DNA of 64,000 nucleotides, from positions 1-64,000 of the forward strand of contig NZ_PGVE01000043.1 in the NCBI RefSeq assembly GCF_002860255.1. Direction: 5' to 3'. Position 1 is the first letter of the stretch, and each line of letters begins with the position of its first letter. Shown piece by piece: positions 9,798-17,773 of this stretch. Below the pieces are notes generated by a model that was given only the letters and a program-made list of their open reading frames with translations, was not told the origin of the DNA and ran no database searches. The stretch comes from Neobacillus cucumis. Its GTDB lineage: Bacteria > Bacillota > Bacilli > Bacillales > Cytobacillaceae. Made by a program: the position numbers and the translations under genes.

Positions 9798-11588
9798 TTA
9801 TGAAATATACTCAATGTAAATGGATTTATTAACTTGTTTTGGTATGATGCGCAGGCGGTCGTTTCGTTTGATGATGAGGCCTTTTTGGGCATTGATGGCC
9901 CGGCCGCTTTTTTCGATGGTACAGTTTGAGTGATTAAGGAGTAACAGTGAGTCTCCTCCCGCCGGTTTAAAGATGACTTTGTCGGTTTCCGCAAACTCCG
10001 GAGCTAGTGCTACCAGCTGATGGAGGCGGAATTTTCCCTTGAAGATTTTTAGTTTTTTATATTGCGGACTGGTTCGGTCGCCGGTTCCTTCATCCTTGAT
10101 TTCAATCACGATTTGTCCGCTAAACTTGCGGTTACTTACTTTTATTTTGGACCACAGCAGGGAAGCCAGAGCCGCAAGGAAGATAATCGCCGCTATACCG
10201 CCAGCAAGATAGAGCCAGTTAAATGAATGACCGTCACTAACAGTACCGGATGTTTTTCTTGGTTTCACATGTACGGGAGCAGCAGCGTCGACTGTTTGCA
10301 AGGTAAGTTTCTGTGGAGTAGTTTCACGGAAAAAGCTATTATCTTCCGCTTTCACCACCACTTCATAAGCAGATGCACTGCCAAACTTAAACTTCCCGGT
10401 GAAACCTTGTTCACCGGACTTTAACGAAAACTCCTCTGTTTTTCCCTTATCGAGGTCTTTGACATACAGGGTTCCCTTTAGGGATTGATAAATGGATGGA
10501 TCCTTTATGGCTGTGCCGCCATCCTCGAGGAATGCCCCAACTTGAACGGTTTCCCCCGCTTGATAGCCTTCCTTCGGCAGTGTATTCAGTTTCAATCGTA
10601 AATCATAGTTATAGATAAGGTTGATATCGATTTTATCCTGTGGAAGACCCTTCACTCTTAATGTCCAAGCACCTTGCACCGGCTTCAGCAATTTGACCAT
10701 AGAATAGGTCCCTGATTGTGTCAGTAAGACCTGATCGGAAGGGATAGATACCGATTGACCAGAAGGATTGATCAGTTGTACCTCAACCGGATGTTTCGAA
10801 AGAAGAGAGATATTTGCTTCCAGAACATTTTCATTTGGAACATTAAATTTAATATTCTGATAGTCACCATTTCCAATCAGTTGTTTTAACGGAACAATTT
10901 TCAGCTGTAAATGTCGTGCGAAAATTTCACTTAGGATCTGTGGGAGCTGCTCCGCTGAAGTGGCCTCAAAGAATTTGCCGCTTGTGCTATTCGCCACATT
11001 CGTGAGCACGTTCTTATTCAGCTTTCCATCTACATTTAAGCCAATCGTATAAATAGGATATCCTTTAGCTTTTGCCTCTCTGACCGCTGATTGAAGGGCT
11101 TCATCCGCCTGAGCACTCGTTTTTGTCCCCCTTGGATTCAGTTCGTTATTTCCATCCGCAAGCAGAACGATCAGCGGGGTGTAGTTCTTTTCATGGCTTG
11201 ATTCCAGTACCTTTACAGCCTCTGAAACCCCGGTGGACAGATCTGTATAGGCGTATTTCCCAAGTGAGTCAATGAACGACTTTAAGTCTTTTTTATCTAG
11301 TTGTGAACCGATTTTCACCATTGCCTTTTCTCGCATAACCGCGTCAGCATAAGCGATTATCCCGATTTTATCTCCTTCAAGCGAAGCCATATCTATAAAC
11401 ATCTTCATAGCTTCTTTGCTGATATTAACCGGATCACTGCTTTTCATCGAGTTACTGACGTCTACCACGAGCATTCCTTCCATTCGAGAGGTGGAATGTA
11501 ACGGACTTGCTGCGCGTACATTAAGATAACTGATATTCCAGAAAATAATCACCAGCAGGATGAAACAACGCATTATTTTTCTTAACAT
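9798..11588 (-). CDS. Membrane-anchored von Willebrand factor A domain protein
   Basis: First gene of the operon. It begins with a signal sequence (residues 1-26, VRA-A cleavage or anchor site). A vWA domain follows, with the MIDAS motif DVSNS near residue 43, GxxxY/TDLSTGV near 120 and a conserved LLADG near 150. A middle beta region is probably extracellular. One membrane helix lies near residues 455-478, then about 117 basic residues that should face the cytoplasm. The vWA domain would bind a ligand outside via metal, and the tail could signal to the tubulin/GTPase proteins inside; that link is inference. I chose ATG 11588 because a TGGAGGTGG site sits just upstream; an in-frame ATG at 11645 has none and would bury the signal peptide. 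Confidence 0.75.
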   Translation of the reverse strand: MLRKIMRCFILLVIIFWNISYLNVRAASPLHSTSRMEGMLVVDVSNSMKSSDPVNISKEAMKMFIDMASLEGDKIGIIAYADAVMREKAMVKIGSQLDKKDLKSFIDSLGKYAYTDLSTGVSEAVKVLESSHEKNYTPLIVLLADGNNELNPRGTKTSAQADEALQSAVREAKAKGYPIYTIGLNVDGKLNKNVLTNVANSTSGKFFEATSAEQLPQILSEIFARHLQLKIVPLKQLIGNGDYQNIKFNVPNENVLEANISLLSKHPVEVQLINPSGQSVSIPSDQVLLTQSGTYSMVKLLKPVQGAWTLRVKGLPQDKIDINLIYNYDLRLKLNTLPKEGYQAGETVQVGAFLEDGGTAIKDPSIYQSLKGTLYVKDLDKGKTEEFSLKSGEQGFTGKFKFGSASAYEVVVKAEDNSFFRETTPQKLTLQTVDAAAPVHVKPRKTSGTVSDGHSFNWLYLAGGIAAIIFLAALASLLWSKIKVSNRKFSGQIVIEIKDEGTGDRTSPQYKKLKIFKGKFRLHQLVALAPEFAETDKVIFKPAGGDSLLLLNHSNCTIEKSGRAINAQKGLIIKRNDRLRIIPKQVNKSIYIEYIS

Positions 11589-11770
11589 GTAGGTACCACC
11601 TCCATTTGCTGTCTCTATTTCTAAGGGAAAATAACCTCCAAACAACCCAACCCGATTGTTGTCATTATATTCCCAAGCTGTCCTCCCTAGAATGATAAAG
11701 TTGGTCCTTTCAACAGGTATCTACTAGAGAAATGCCCAGGCTTTTTATTGAGATAAGAGGAGGAGAATCC

Positions 11771-11920
11771 ATGTATGGGCTGATTTTTACCAGTATCCTA
11801 GGTTCCATTTTGATTGTTAGAATCTATAAATTACTTAAAAATAAACACAGCAATGGAAGTTTTAATGATATGGATGAGGAATTGGTCATCATGCTGTCAG
11901 AGGGTGATACCCTTGGCTAA
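11771..11920 (+). CDS. Small single-pass membrane protein
   Basis: A 49-residue ORF with a strong ribosome site (AGAGGAGGAG) before ATG 11771. Residues 2-18 form a hydrophobic helix (MYGLIFTSILGSILIVRIYK), followed by a short charged tail ending in EELVIMLSEGDTLG. It overlaps the next gene by eight bases, a typical operon arrangement. Function unknown. It is divergent from the vWA operon and shares its intergenic region, so it may belong to the same system. Confidence 0.55.
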   Translation: MYGLIFTSILGSILIVRIYKLLKNKHSNGSFNDMDEELVIMLSEGDTLG

Positions 11921-12842
11921 AAAGAAACAGAACTATCAGTTTCAAAAACTTAAAATGTGTAAGAAGTGTCAACGTTATTCGATTTTAAAAGATGAGATCT
12001 GTCCGGTATGTGGAAAGCACTATAAAAAAGTCTGCACATTTGTGAAGAAGAGCTTTATAAAACGCTTAATGACCGAATTAATGTGGATTCTAACGATAAC
12101 CGGCTTGGGGATTATTTTCGCACCAGCCAAGCAAACCATGTACTATTTATCTGGGGGGTGCGCCTTTGGGATTAGCTACATCGTCATCCTTTCTTTCTTT
12201 TTAAAAAGTGAATACTACTGCCAGTTGAAAAAACGCCTTCGGAAGGATCTACGTAACATCCAAGCTGGAATACGCTTTGACAGTGACCTGGCGGAAGCGG
12301 AGGTAAAAGAGGGAAAGGTCGAAGAGGCTTATGAAAAATGGCGAGAAATAGGAGAGTTCGTTTTCAGTGATGCCGTAAAAATAAGACAGGTGAGGGTATT
12401 AAACAAGCTTCCATTAAAGAATGGTTTGGAAAGGGAGCTTGAACGGCTGATTCCATCCTCCTATGATCGAGATTTTGTAAAGTATGCTCTTAGAATGTTA
12501 AATCTTAACCGAGCCCGGATATCTAAAAAGTGTATCGCTTATTTAATCTGCTATCGAGGGAACATCGAGATTGATTTTGGAAGGGACTCCTTAATCGCTA
12601 TTGCCGATACGGCTTTACGAATGAAGCTGTATATCCTAGAATTCTCTTCATTTATAGAAGAATTTCTTGAAGACTTACCAAAAGAACGTCTTTTAAGGCT
12701 TTGCAGCATGATTCACACCTATCCCCATCATGAATGGGGAAGCCTAAAGATGAGCACGACACGGCTGGTGGAAAGGAACTATTCATACGATCCGAATTTT
12801 AAACGGTTTTTAGAGCAGAAAAAGCTCTCAAGCCATGCATAA
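11913..12842 (+). CDS. Zinc-ribbon membrane protein, unknown function
   Basis: The TTG start at 11913 is preceded by AGAGGGTGAT inside the end of the small upstream gene, giving a 309-residue protein. The N-terminus has CKKC and CPVC about 16 residues apart, which suggests a treble-clef or rubredoxin-like zinc ribbon. Two adjacent hydrophobic helices follow (about residues 50-70 and 76-95). The C-terminal 200 residues are basic and helical, possibly TPR-like repeats. I do not recognise the family. Because it is divergent from the vWA/tubulin/GTPase operon and not a Bacillus core gene I know, it is a candidate accessory component. An upstream in-frame ATG at 11814 lacks a ribosome site and lies inside the small gene. 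Confidence 0.6.
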   Translation: MAKKKQNYQFQKLKMCKKCQRYSILKDEICPVCGKHYKKVCTFVKKSFIKRLMTELMWILTITGLGIIFAPAKQTMYYLSGGCAFGISYIVILSFFLKSEYYCQLKKRLRKDLRNIQAGIRFDSDLAEAEVKEGKVEEAYEKWREIGEFVFSDAVKIRQVRVLNKLPLKNGLERELERLIPSSYDRDFVKYALRMLNLNRARISKKCIAYLICYRGNIEIDFGRDSLIAIADTALRMKLYILEFSSFIEEFLEDLPKERLLRLCSMIHTYPHHEWGSLKMSTTRLVERNYSYDPNFKRFLEQKKLSSHA

Positions 12843-12880
12843 AAAAGGCCGAGTGGATATTCTTCCATTCGGCGCATTCC
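12843..12880 (-). terminator. Terminator of the small secreted protein gene
   Basis: GCCGAGTGG / CCATTCGGC stem, with a run of six T on the minus strand just after the stem. It terminates the minus-strand gene at 12882-13190 and probably also stops plus-strand transcripts. Confidence 0.75.
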
Positions 12881-12881
12881 T

Positions 12882-13190
12882 TTATTTCTCTTTTTCTAAG
12901 TTAGTCAATGGTATAAACTGATTAAAAATCCCAAGCGTCGTCATCTTCCCCATCCCCACATCCGTGAAATCCGTCTTGTAGATAGAAAAAACAACATAAT
13001 CCTTTTTAGTTGTACCTGCATCGAAAATGGATTTTCCGGCAACTGAAAGAATTCCCCTTTTTAGCAGGTTGGACGACTGATCCATTGTTTTCTGGTTAAC
13101 CCAATCCACGTATTCGGACCGTCCAGGATTTGTCGCTGACAACACAAAGATTATCACAACTGAAAGCAACAAAGAAACTAACCGTTTCAT
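12882..13190 (-). CDS. Small secreted protein (DUF4359-like)
   Basis: A 102-residue protein. ATG 13190 is chosen because AAGGAG lies seven bases upstream; the longer TTG start sits too close to that site. Residues 1-20 form a signal peptide or anchor (KRLVSLLLSVVIIFVLSATN). The mature part contains NPGRSEYVDWVNQK and a YVVFSIYKTD strand. This NP...Y...W pattern resembles small DUF4359-type secreted proteins of Bacillus, but I am not certain. Stand-alone gene with its own terminator. Function unknown. Confidence 0.6.
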   Translation of the reverse strand: MKRLVSLLLSVVIIFVLSATNPGRSEYVDWVNQKTMDQSSNLLKRGILSVAGKSIFDAGTTKKDYVVFSIYKTDFTDVGMGKMTTLGIFNQFIPLTNLEKEK

Positions 13191-13411
13191 TTTCAAACTC
13201 CTTATCCTTAAAATTCATTCAGCTTGTACATTCATATGTATCGTTAGCCTAAAAAATCACCTGTCTCATAGAATAATGGAAGCAACATAGTAATGATATT
13301 TGTCTGCTGGTATGTTAAATTATTACTATTATTATCTATTAATAGTTTTGCTAAACATGGGGCAGAGGTATATTTAAATGGTCCCAACAATAATCTTAAA
13401 GGAGAAAAATA

Positions 13412-13504
13412 GTGAAGAGAACCTGGAAGTGGATTTTAGGCTGTTTTCTATTCCTGCTTTTATTAAATGGATTTGGATTATGGGCAGTAACACTATTAAA
13501 ATAA
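13412..13504 (+). CDS. Putative 30-aa membrane microprotein
   Basis: GTG 13412 is preceded by a strong AAAGGAG at 13398-13404 with normal spacing. The product is about 30 residues: a basic start (MKRTWKW), then a single hydrophobic helix ending in TLLK. It lies 15 bases before the CPBP protease gene and probably forms an operon with it. Support is limited to the ribosome site and the clean hydrophobic helix. Confidence 0.5.
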   Translation: MKRTWKWILGCFLFLLLLNGFGLWAVTLLK

Positions 13505-13519
13505 GCATTAAGGCAGGGA

Positions 13520-14446
13520 ATGATGCGGATGACAACAAACTTAACAAAACCGATTTCAATAAAATTACTCTTTGCTATGCTAGTAGTAACCATAGGTGCT
13601 GAAGTTCTCCTTTATTTATCCCGTTTCAGCTATTTAGCTAGTACCTTTTATGATGCGATGATGGTATCTTCCTTTTTTATTGGTATAAAGCTTCACCAGC
13701 GGATTCGCAGTTCGGAACCGCACCCGGTAACGAAACGGAAGCTTACGCTAAAGTTTACAGGGGCCTTCTTGGTCTTCTTCCTTGGAAGTACGATTATTAA
13801 TATTTATTCATCCAATACCTTCAACGATTTTAACGTTGATTATGATCAATACGTTCAAGAATACACGGATATGCAGATGGACGTAGATCCACAGCATTCA
13901 GAAACTGTAGAATCCGGAACAAAAGCCGAACCTAATTCAACTTTTTTTGATCAAATAGATACCATTGGCGCTGATATATATACGGATGCCCTTGCCGGAT
14001 TAGAAGAGGTTTGGCGGCTGGCTTATATTATTCTCCTGCTAGTCGTATGTAAAAAGGTATTCCCGAAAAAATGGGCAAGTGGGAAGAGAGACCTCTTTTT
14101 AATGCTTGCTTTATTTCTCACTTCTATCCTGTTTGGGATTGACCATACATTGGATTCAGTAGAGCCATGGGAAGTTCGGATTGGTGCTATTGTCACCTTT
14201 GCCAATATGGGCTTATTATTTGGATTGATTTTATTATGGACAAGAAACCTTTGGGTCACCGTCCTCGTGCACTCTCTTTACGATATCAGCGCCACGCTTT
14301 CCTGGTATTATCTCGATTCTGCGGTAGAATTCCTGGCACTGGCCGTTTTAATTGTTCATGTTCTTGTTCTCACATTAGAAAAATTTCATAATAAACGCTC
14401 GCAGCCCCCATTGGAAAACGTAGAAGGGATACAGGCAGCAGAATAA
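13520..14446 (+). CDS. CPBP family intramembrane metalloprotease
   Basis: A 308-residue polytopic membrane protein. The CPBP (Abi/CAAX-like) motifs are present: LEEVWR near residue 161 (EExxxR), FGIDH near 196 (FxxxH), and LVHSLYD near 252 (HxxxD). These residues line the metal site of the Rce1-like glutamate protease fold. A variable charged loop sits near residues 105-145. In Bacillus such proteins process membrane substrates or give self-immunity to peptides; the substrate here is unknown. Starts at 13520 and 13529 are both possible; the ribosome site is weak and may rely on coupling with the microprotein just upstream. A strong terminator follows. Confidence 0.8.
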   Translation: MMRMTTNLTKPISIKLLFAMLVVTIGAEVLLYLSRFSYLASTFYDAMMVSSFFIGIKLHQRIRSSEPHPVTKRKLTLKFTGAFLVFFLGSTIINIYSSNTFNDFNVDYDQYVQEYTDMQMDVDPQHSETVESGTKAEPNSTFFDQIDTIGADIYTDALAGLEEVWRLAYIILLLVVCKKVFPKKWASGKRDLFLMLALFLTSILFGIDHTLDSVEPWEVRIGAIVTFANMGLLFGLILLWTRNLWVTVLVHSLYDISATLSWYYLDSAVEFLALAVLIVHVLVLTLEKFHNKRSQPPLENVEGIQAAE

Positions 14447-14448
14447 CC

Positions 14449-14486
14449 AAAGAGGTTCCGCTTTTTTCGTGCGGAACCTCTTTGGG
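14449..14486. terminator. Rho-independent terminator after CPBP gene
   Basis: Perfect 13-bp stem AAAGAGGTTCCGC / GCGGAACCTCTTT with a T-rich 9-base loop. T-rich sequence on both sides suggests it can act in both directions. Confidence 0.8.
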
Positions 14487-14554
14487 TCTATCGATAGGAA
14501 TATACAATGAATTCTATGAAAATGATACATTTTCATTTGGGTTATTTTCATATA

Positions 14555-14947
14555 TTACTGTGCTTTTTCCCTATTGTTCATCCTGGGCTCAAAGGTCCAC
14601 TTTTTATTTAAAATGAAGTTGATGCCCATTCCTAAACCAGTAGCGATTAATTGTGAAAGATACTGATTCCAGCCTATTATTTTTACAAAAAAATAAAGAA
14701 TGGATGTATTGATACTAAGAACTACTAAATTGACGATGATAAATTTTACAAAAACAGAAAGATGGCGCTCCGTATATTGAAACACCCATTTCTTATTCCA
14801 ATAATAGCTGTTTAATAAACCAATTAAATAGGAAAGGATATTTGCTAGCAGGTAGTGCATGCCTAATTTCACGAACAAGATATAGCAACCGATCGATAGA
14901 AGGGTATTCCCAACCCCCACTAGGCCAAATTTCAATAACTTTTTCAT
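14555..14947 (-). CDS. GtrA family membrane protein
   Basis: A 130-residue protein with four predicted membrane helices. The N-terminus (KFGLVGVGNTLLSIGCYILF) and the internal NILSYLIGLLNSYYWNKKWVF block are hallmark GtrA features. GtrA proteins are thought to move polyprenyl-linked sugars across the membrane for glycosylation of surface polymers, as in O-antigen glucosylation or teichoic-acid decoration. It sits at the left edge of the polysaccharide region, divergent from the cgeB/rml genes. A weak GGAAGGTAGATT site precedes ATG 14947. Confidence 0.85.
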   Translation of the reverse strand: MKKLLKFGLVGVGNTLLSIGCYILFVKLGMHYLLANILSYLIGLLNSYYWNKKWVFQYTERHLSVFVKFIIVNLVVLSINTSILYFFVKIIGWNQYLSQLIATGLGMGINFILNKKWTFEPRMNNREKAQ

Positions 14948-15043
14948 AATCTACCTTCCACCCAAATAATATGATTAACTCTATACTAATGATTGGTGAA
15001 AAGAAATGCAAAAATGGAAAGAAGATTGTCTATGCAAAAGGTC

Positions 15044-15175
15044 TGTTGATTTGTGCTCCAGGCGCTTCGCTTTCCGCGGGCGTGCCGGGGAGCCTCCTCG
15101 GCGCAAAAGCGCCTGCGGGGTCTCCCCTGCCCCGTACTCCCGCAGGAGTCTTCGCGCCTTCCGCTCCAATCAACA
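15044..15175 (-). repeat. GC-rich palindromic repeat element, copy A
   Basis: 132-bp element bounded by TGTTGATT and AATCAACA, with a very GC-rich core (GCGCCTGCGGGGTCTCCCC, CTCCCGCAGGAGTC). It is the reverse complement of copy D. ORFs called across it on both strands are by-products of the high GC content. Confidence 0.85.
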
Positions 15176-15470
15176 GAGTGTATTCAATAAAGACCTTCGA
15201 CTCACAATAAATAATAAAAACATGTGTCAATTCAATATTTAATTGGGTATCTTTTTGGTATTTGTTCTGAAGACCACTAGAATAAGAAATAAAAATAAAC
15301 CTTGCCTAACGTAAGATTTTTTAGACTTAATGATTCATTTCCACATCATTCTACAAATAGTTTGAATCATTAAAACAGACTCTCTTTACTGAGACTGCCA
15401 AAATATAAAATAGATTACAACACATTTAGCAAGGTAATAGTGTGTACCATCTTAGATTGACTTGCCTCCC

Positions 15471-15601
15471 TGTTGATTGGAGTGGAGGGCACTCGACTCC
15501 TGCGGGATATAGAGGTCACTGGAGACCCCGCAGGCGCCCAAGCGCCGAGGAGGCTCCAGGACCTCCCCGCGGAAAGCGAGTGCCCGGAACGGAAATCAAC
15601 A
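15471..15601 (+). repeat. GC-rich palindromic repeat element, copy B
   Basis: 131-bp element with the same TGTTGATT/AATCAACA ends. It is the reverse complement of copy C, including the ACTCGACTCCTGCGGGAT and GAAAGCGAGTGCCC segments specific to the B/C subtype. Confidence 0.85.
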
Positions 15602-15693
15602 GGCCTGTTAGCAGAGACAATTAATTAATCAGTAATTTAGATCTAGACAAAATTAAAAATTGCCAAGAAAAATACCCTTTCTCGACAACCTGG

Positions 15694-15737
15694 TAATGTT
15701 ATAACATTATTTCCTTTTTAGTTTATATTGTTATAAT
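15694..15737 (+). promoter_or_regulatory. Palindromic operator and extended -10 promoter for the cgeB-like/rml genes
   Basis: A 16-bp perfect palindrome TAATGTTATAACATTA (15694-15709) is followed by an extended -10, TGTTATAAT (15729-15737). The palindrome covers or abuts where the -35 would lie, which suggests a repressor or activator site. It is the only good promoter seen before the glycosyltransferase gene. Confidence 0.5.
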
Positions 15738-15815
15738 ATAAAAAGGAATTTTAGTTCATGTAACTGACGTGATAAAAATACAATTGAGAACTGAGCGATC
15801 AAAAAGGAGTTTTCT

Positions 15816-16853
15816 ATGGATAAAAGGGTGTTAATCGTAGGACCGAATTATTTTGGCTACAATGAGAGTGTGGAATATGCTTTCAAAGAATTAGGGTGGG
15901 CCACAGAAATTATTGATTACTACGATGCTTTTCCTAAAAATATTAAAAACTTTTTATATTACAGTTTATCTCCAAGGCTAAAAATCGATTATTTTTACCA
16001 AGCCTATAAGCGGCAAATCAACGAGTCCATCCTATCATTTGTCAAAACGAAAAAGCCAGATTTAGTTCTTTTTATTAAAGGAAGCTATCTGGAGGAAAAT
16101 ACGTTAAGAGAAATAAACAAAGAAACCAAAACCGTTTTGTGGATGATGGATTCCGTATTCCGCTTTCAAAATACATATAAACTAATCAGAAATTTCGATT
16201 ACCGATTCATGTTTGAAGAAACAGATGTAGCAAAATTAGCAGAAGAAAATGTGGAATCTTACTTTTTGCCAATGGCTGCAGACAGTAATAATTACTATCC
16301 CATTCCTACCGATCAGAAGGACATTGATGTCTTGTTTGTAGGAAAATTATATCCAAATAGACTGGAGTTATTTGATAGGCTGGTTAAGAGGTTTCCAAAG
16401 CTCAATATCAAAATATATGGGAAATATACTTCACTTAAAAAACCAGACTCTTTCTTAAAATACCATTTTTCTGGAATAAATAAATATTATACCAATGAAT
16501 TTGTCACTCCGAAGGAATTAAACACTCTTTACTCACAGTCTAAAATAGCCTTAAATATTCATCATTCCCAATCACAAGCAGGGTGCAATCCCAGGGTGTT
16601 TGAAATCCTTGCAGCCAAAACCTTTCAATTGGTTGATGAAATTCCTTATATTAAGGACCATTTTAAGGGAAAAGATATGCTGGAGACCTATGAGACAGAG
16701 CAAGAATTATTTGATAAGATTGAGTATTACTTAAACAATTCTGCTGAAAGAGAAAGAATTGCAGAAAAAGGGTATCACCACATCATTGAGAATCACACGT
16801 TTTTAAAACGAGTGGAATTCATTTTACATGTCATGGATTCTAACAAAAAATAA
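15816..16853 (+). CDS. CgeB-like glycosyltransferase
   Basis: A 345-residue cytoplasmic protein with an AAAAGGAG site before ATG 15816. The N-terminal Rossmann-like half begins KRVLIVGPNYFGYNESVEYA and has DLVLFIKG near residue 85. The C-terminal half carries IDVLFVGKLYPNRLELF near 171, SKIALNIHHSQSQAG near 244, and RVFEILAAKTFQLVDEI near 262. These match the GT-B fold CgeB/YkvP glycosyltransferases (glycosyl transferases group 1), which in Bacillus modify the spore surface. It is 23 bases from rmlA, so it may use dTDP-rhamnose to decorate a surface polymer or spore crust; substrate use is inference. Confidence 0.75.
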   Translation: MDKRVLIVGPNYFGYNESVEYAFKELGWATEIIDYYDAFPKNIKNFLYYSLSPRLKIDYFYQAYKRQINESILSFVKTKKPDLVLFIKGSYLEENTLREINKETKTVLWMMDSVFRFQNTYKLIRNFDYRFMFEETDVAKLAEENVESYFLPMAADSNNYYPIPTDQKDIDVLFVGKLYPNRLELFDRLVKRFPKLNIKIYGKYTSLKKPDSFLKYHFSGINKYYTNEFVTPKELNTLYSQSKIALNIHHSQSQAGCNPRVFEILAAKTFQLVDEIPYIKDHFKGKDMLETYETEQELFDKIEYYLNNSAERERIAEKGYHHIIENHTFLKRVEFILHVMDSNKK

Positions 16854-16876
16854 TCTGAAATAGAGGTGTAGTTAGC

Positions 16877-17746
16877 TTGAAGGGAATTATTTTAGCCGGC
16901 GGCAGTGGAACAAGGCTTTATCCACTTACGAGGTCCATTTCAAAACAGTTATTGCCGATATATGACAAACCCATGATCTATTATCCTCTTTCTGTGTTAA
17001 TGCTGGCAGGGATAAAAGAGATTCTCATCATATCCACCCCAGTAGATACGCCAAGATTTGAACAATTGTTAGGGAATGGAGCGGACTTAGGCATTAGCAT
17101 TAGCTATGCGGTACAGCATTCACCTGATGGACTTGCGCAGGCATTTATCATTGGGGAAGACTTCATTGGGGATGATAATGTAGCTCTAGTTTTAGGAGAT
17201 AATATATTTTATGGTCACGGATTTACCCAACTGCTCGAAAATGCGGCCTCCAGAGAAAAAGGAGCGACTGTTTTTGGGTATAATGTAAAGGACCCAGAAC
17301 GATTTGGAGTAGTAGAATTTGATAAGCAGGGAAAGGCCATCTCTATTGAAGAGAAGCCGAAGGTTCCGAAATCTTCTTATGCGGTGACCGGTTTGTATTT
17401 TTATGATAATCGGGTGGTTGAAATTGCGAAAGGGATCAAACCTTCTGAACGAGGGGAGCTAGAAATTACCTCTGTCAATGAAGCGTATTTGAAGATGGGA
17501 GATCTCCATGTAGAGTTATTGGGCCGAGGGTTTGCCTGGCTGGATACAGGTACACACGAATCCCTTCTCGAGGCCTCTACGTTTATTGAAACGATTGAAC
17601 GCCGGCAAAGTCTGAAGGTGGCTTGTTTGGAGGAGATTGCCTTCCGCAAGGGATATATTACACGTGAGCAGCTCATCTCTTTGGCAGAGCCGCTTAGTAA
17701 AAATGAATATGGTCAATATCTGCTACGATTAGCAGATCGAATCTAG
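16877..17746 (+). CDS. rmlA: Glucose-1-phosphate thymidylyltransferase
   Basis: First enzyme of dTDP-L-rhamnose synthesis: glucose-1-phosphate + dTTP to dTDP-glucose + PPi. The 289-residue length is typical. Signature [11 protein letters not shown] is at residues 8-18, followed by [29 protein letters not shown] near 105 and [10 protein letters not shown] near 197 complete the nucleotidyltransferase fold. TTG start at 16877 behind AGAGGTG. It heads the rmlA-C-B-D run and is followed by rmlC after about 20-30 bases. Equivalent B. subtilis genes are the spsIJKL set used for spore-surface rhamnose. Confidence 0.95.
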   Translation: MKGIILAGGSGTRLYPLTRSISKQLLPIYDKPMIYYPLSVLMLAGIKEILIISTPVDTPRFEQLLGNGADLGISISYAVQHSPDGLAQAFIIGEDFIGDDNVALVLGDNIFYGHGFTQLLENAASREKGATVFGYNVKDPERFGVVEFDKQGKAISIEEKPKVPKSSYAVTGLYFYDNRVVEIAKGIKPSERGELEITSVNEAYLKMGDLHVELLGRGFAWLDTGTHESLLEASTFIETIERRQSLKVACLEEIAFRKGYITREQLISLAEPLSKNEYGQYLLRLADRI

Positions 17747-17773
17747 AGAAAATAGAGTAAGCGGGTGACAGGA

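Larger units (their letters stand above)
15040..15690. repeat. Left arm of long imperfect inverted repeat (contains elements A and B)
   Basis: This gene-free stretch (14948-15815) holds two copies of a GC-rich palindromic element. The two elements and the AT-rich DNA between and beyond them match the reverse complement of 24545-25320. Matching blocks seen by eye: the TGTATTCAATAAA and ACAATAAATAATAAAAA blocks right of element A; the CATTTCCACATC...TTCTAC block; TTAGCAAGGT...GACTTGCCTCCC left of B; and AGCAGAGACAA...TAGACAAAAT right of B. The arms are not identical, and the right arm has about 125 extra bases between its elements. Confidence 0.7.

Noticed and set aside
9746..9994. Minus-strand ORF of 82 codons bridging the vWA and tubulin-like genes
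   Set aside because: Out-of-frame shadow of the vWA gene end; the true starts and stops with good ribosome sites explain the region.
14971..15242. Several ORFs of 60-80 codons on both strands over repeat copy A
   Set aside because: They overlap each other on both strands, lack ribosome sites and exist only because the GC-rich repeat has few stops.
15442..15624. ORF of 60 codons over repeat copy B
   Set aside because: Repeat-derived; no ribosome site and no conserved protein features.
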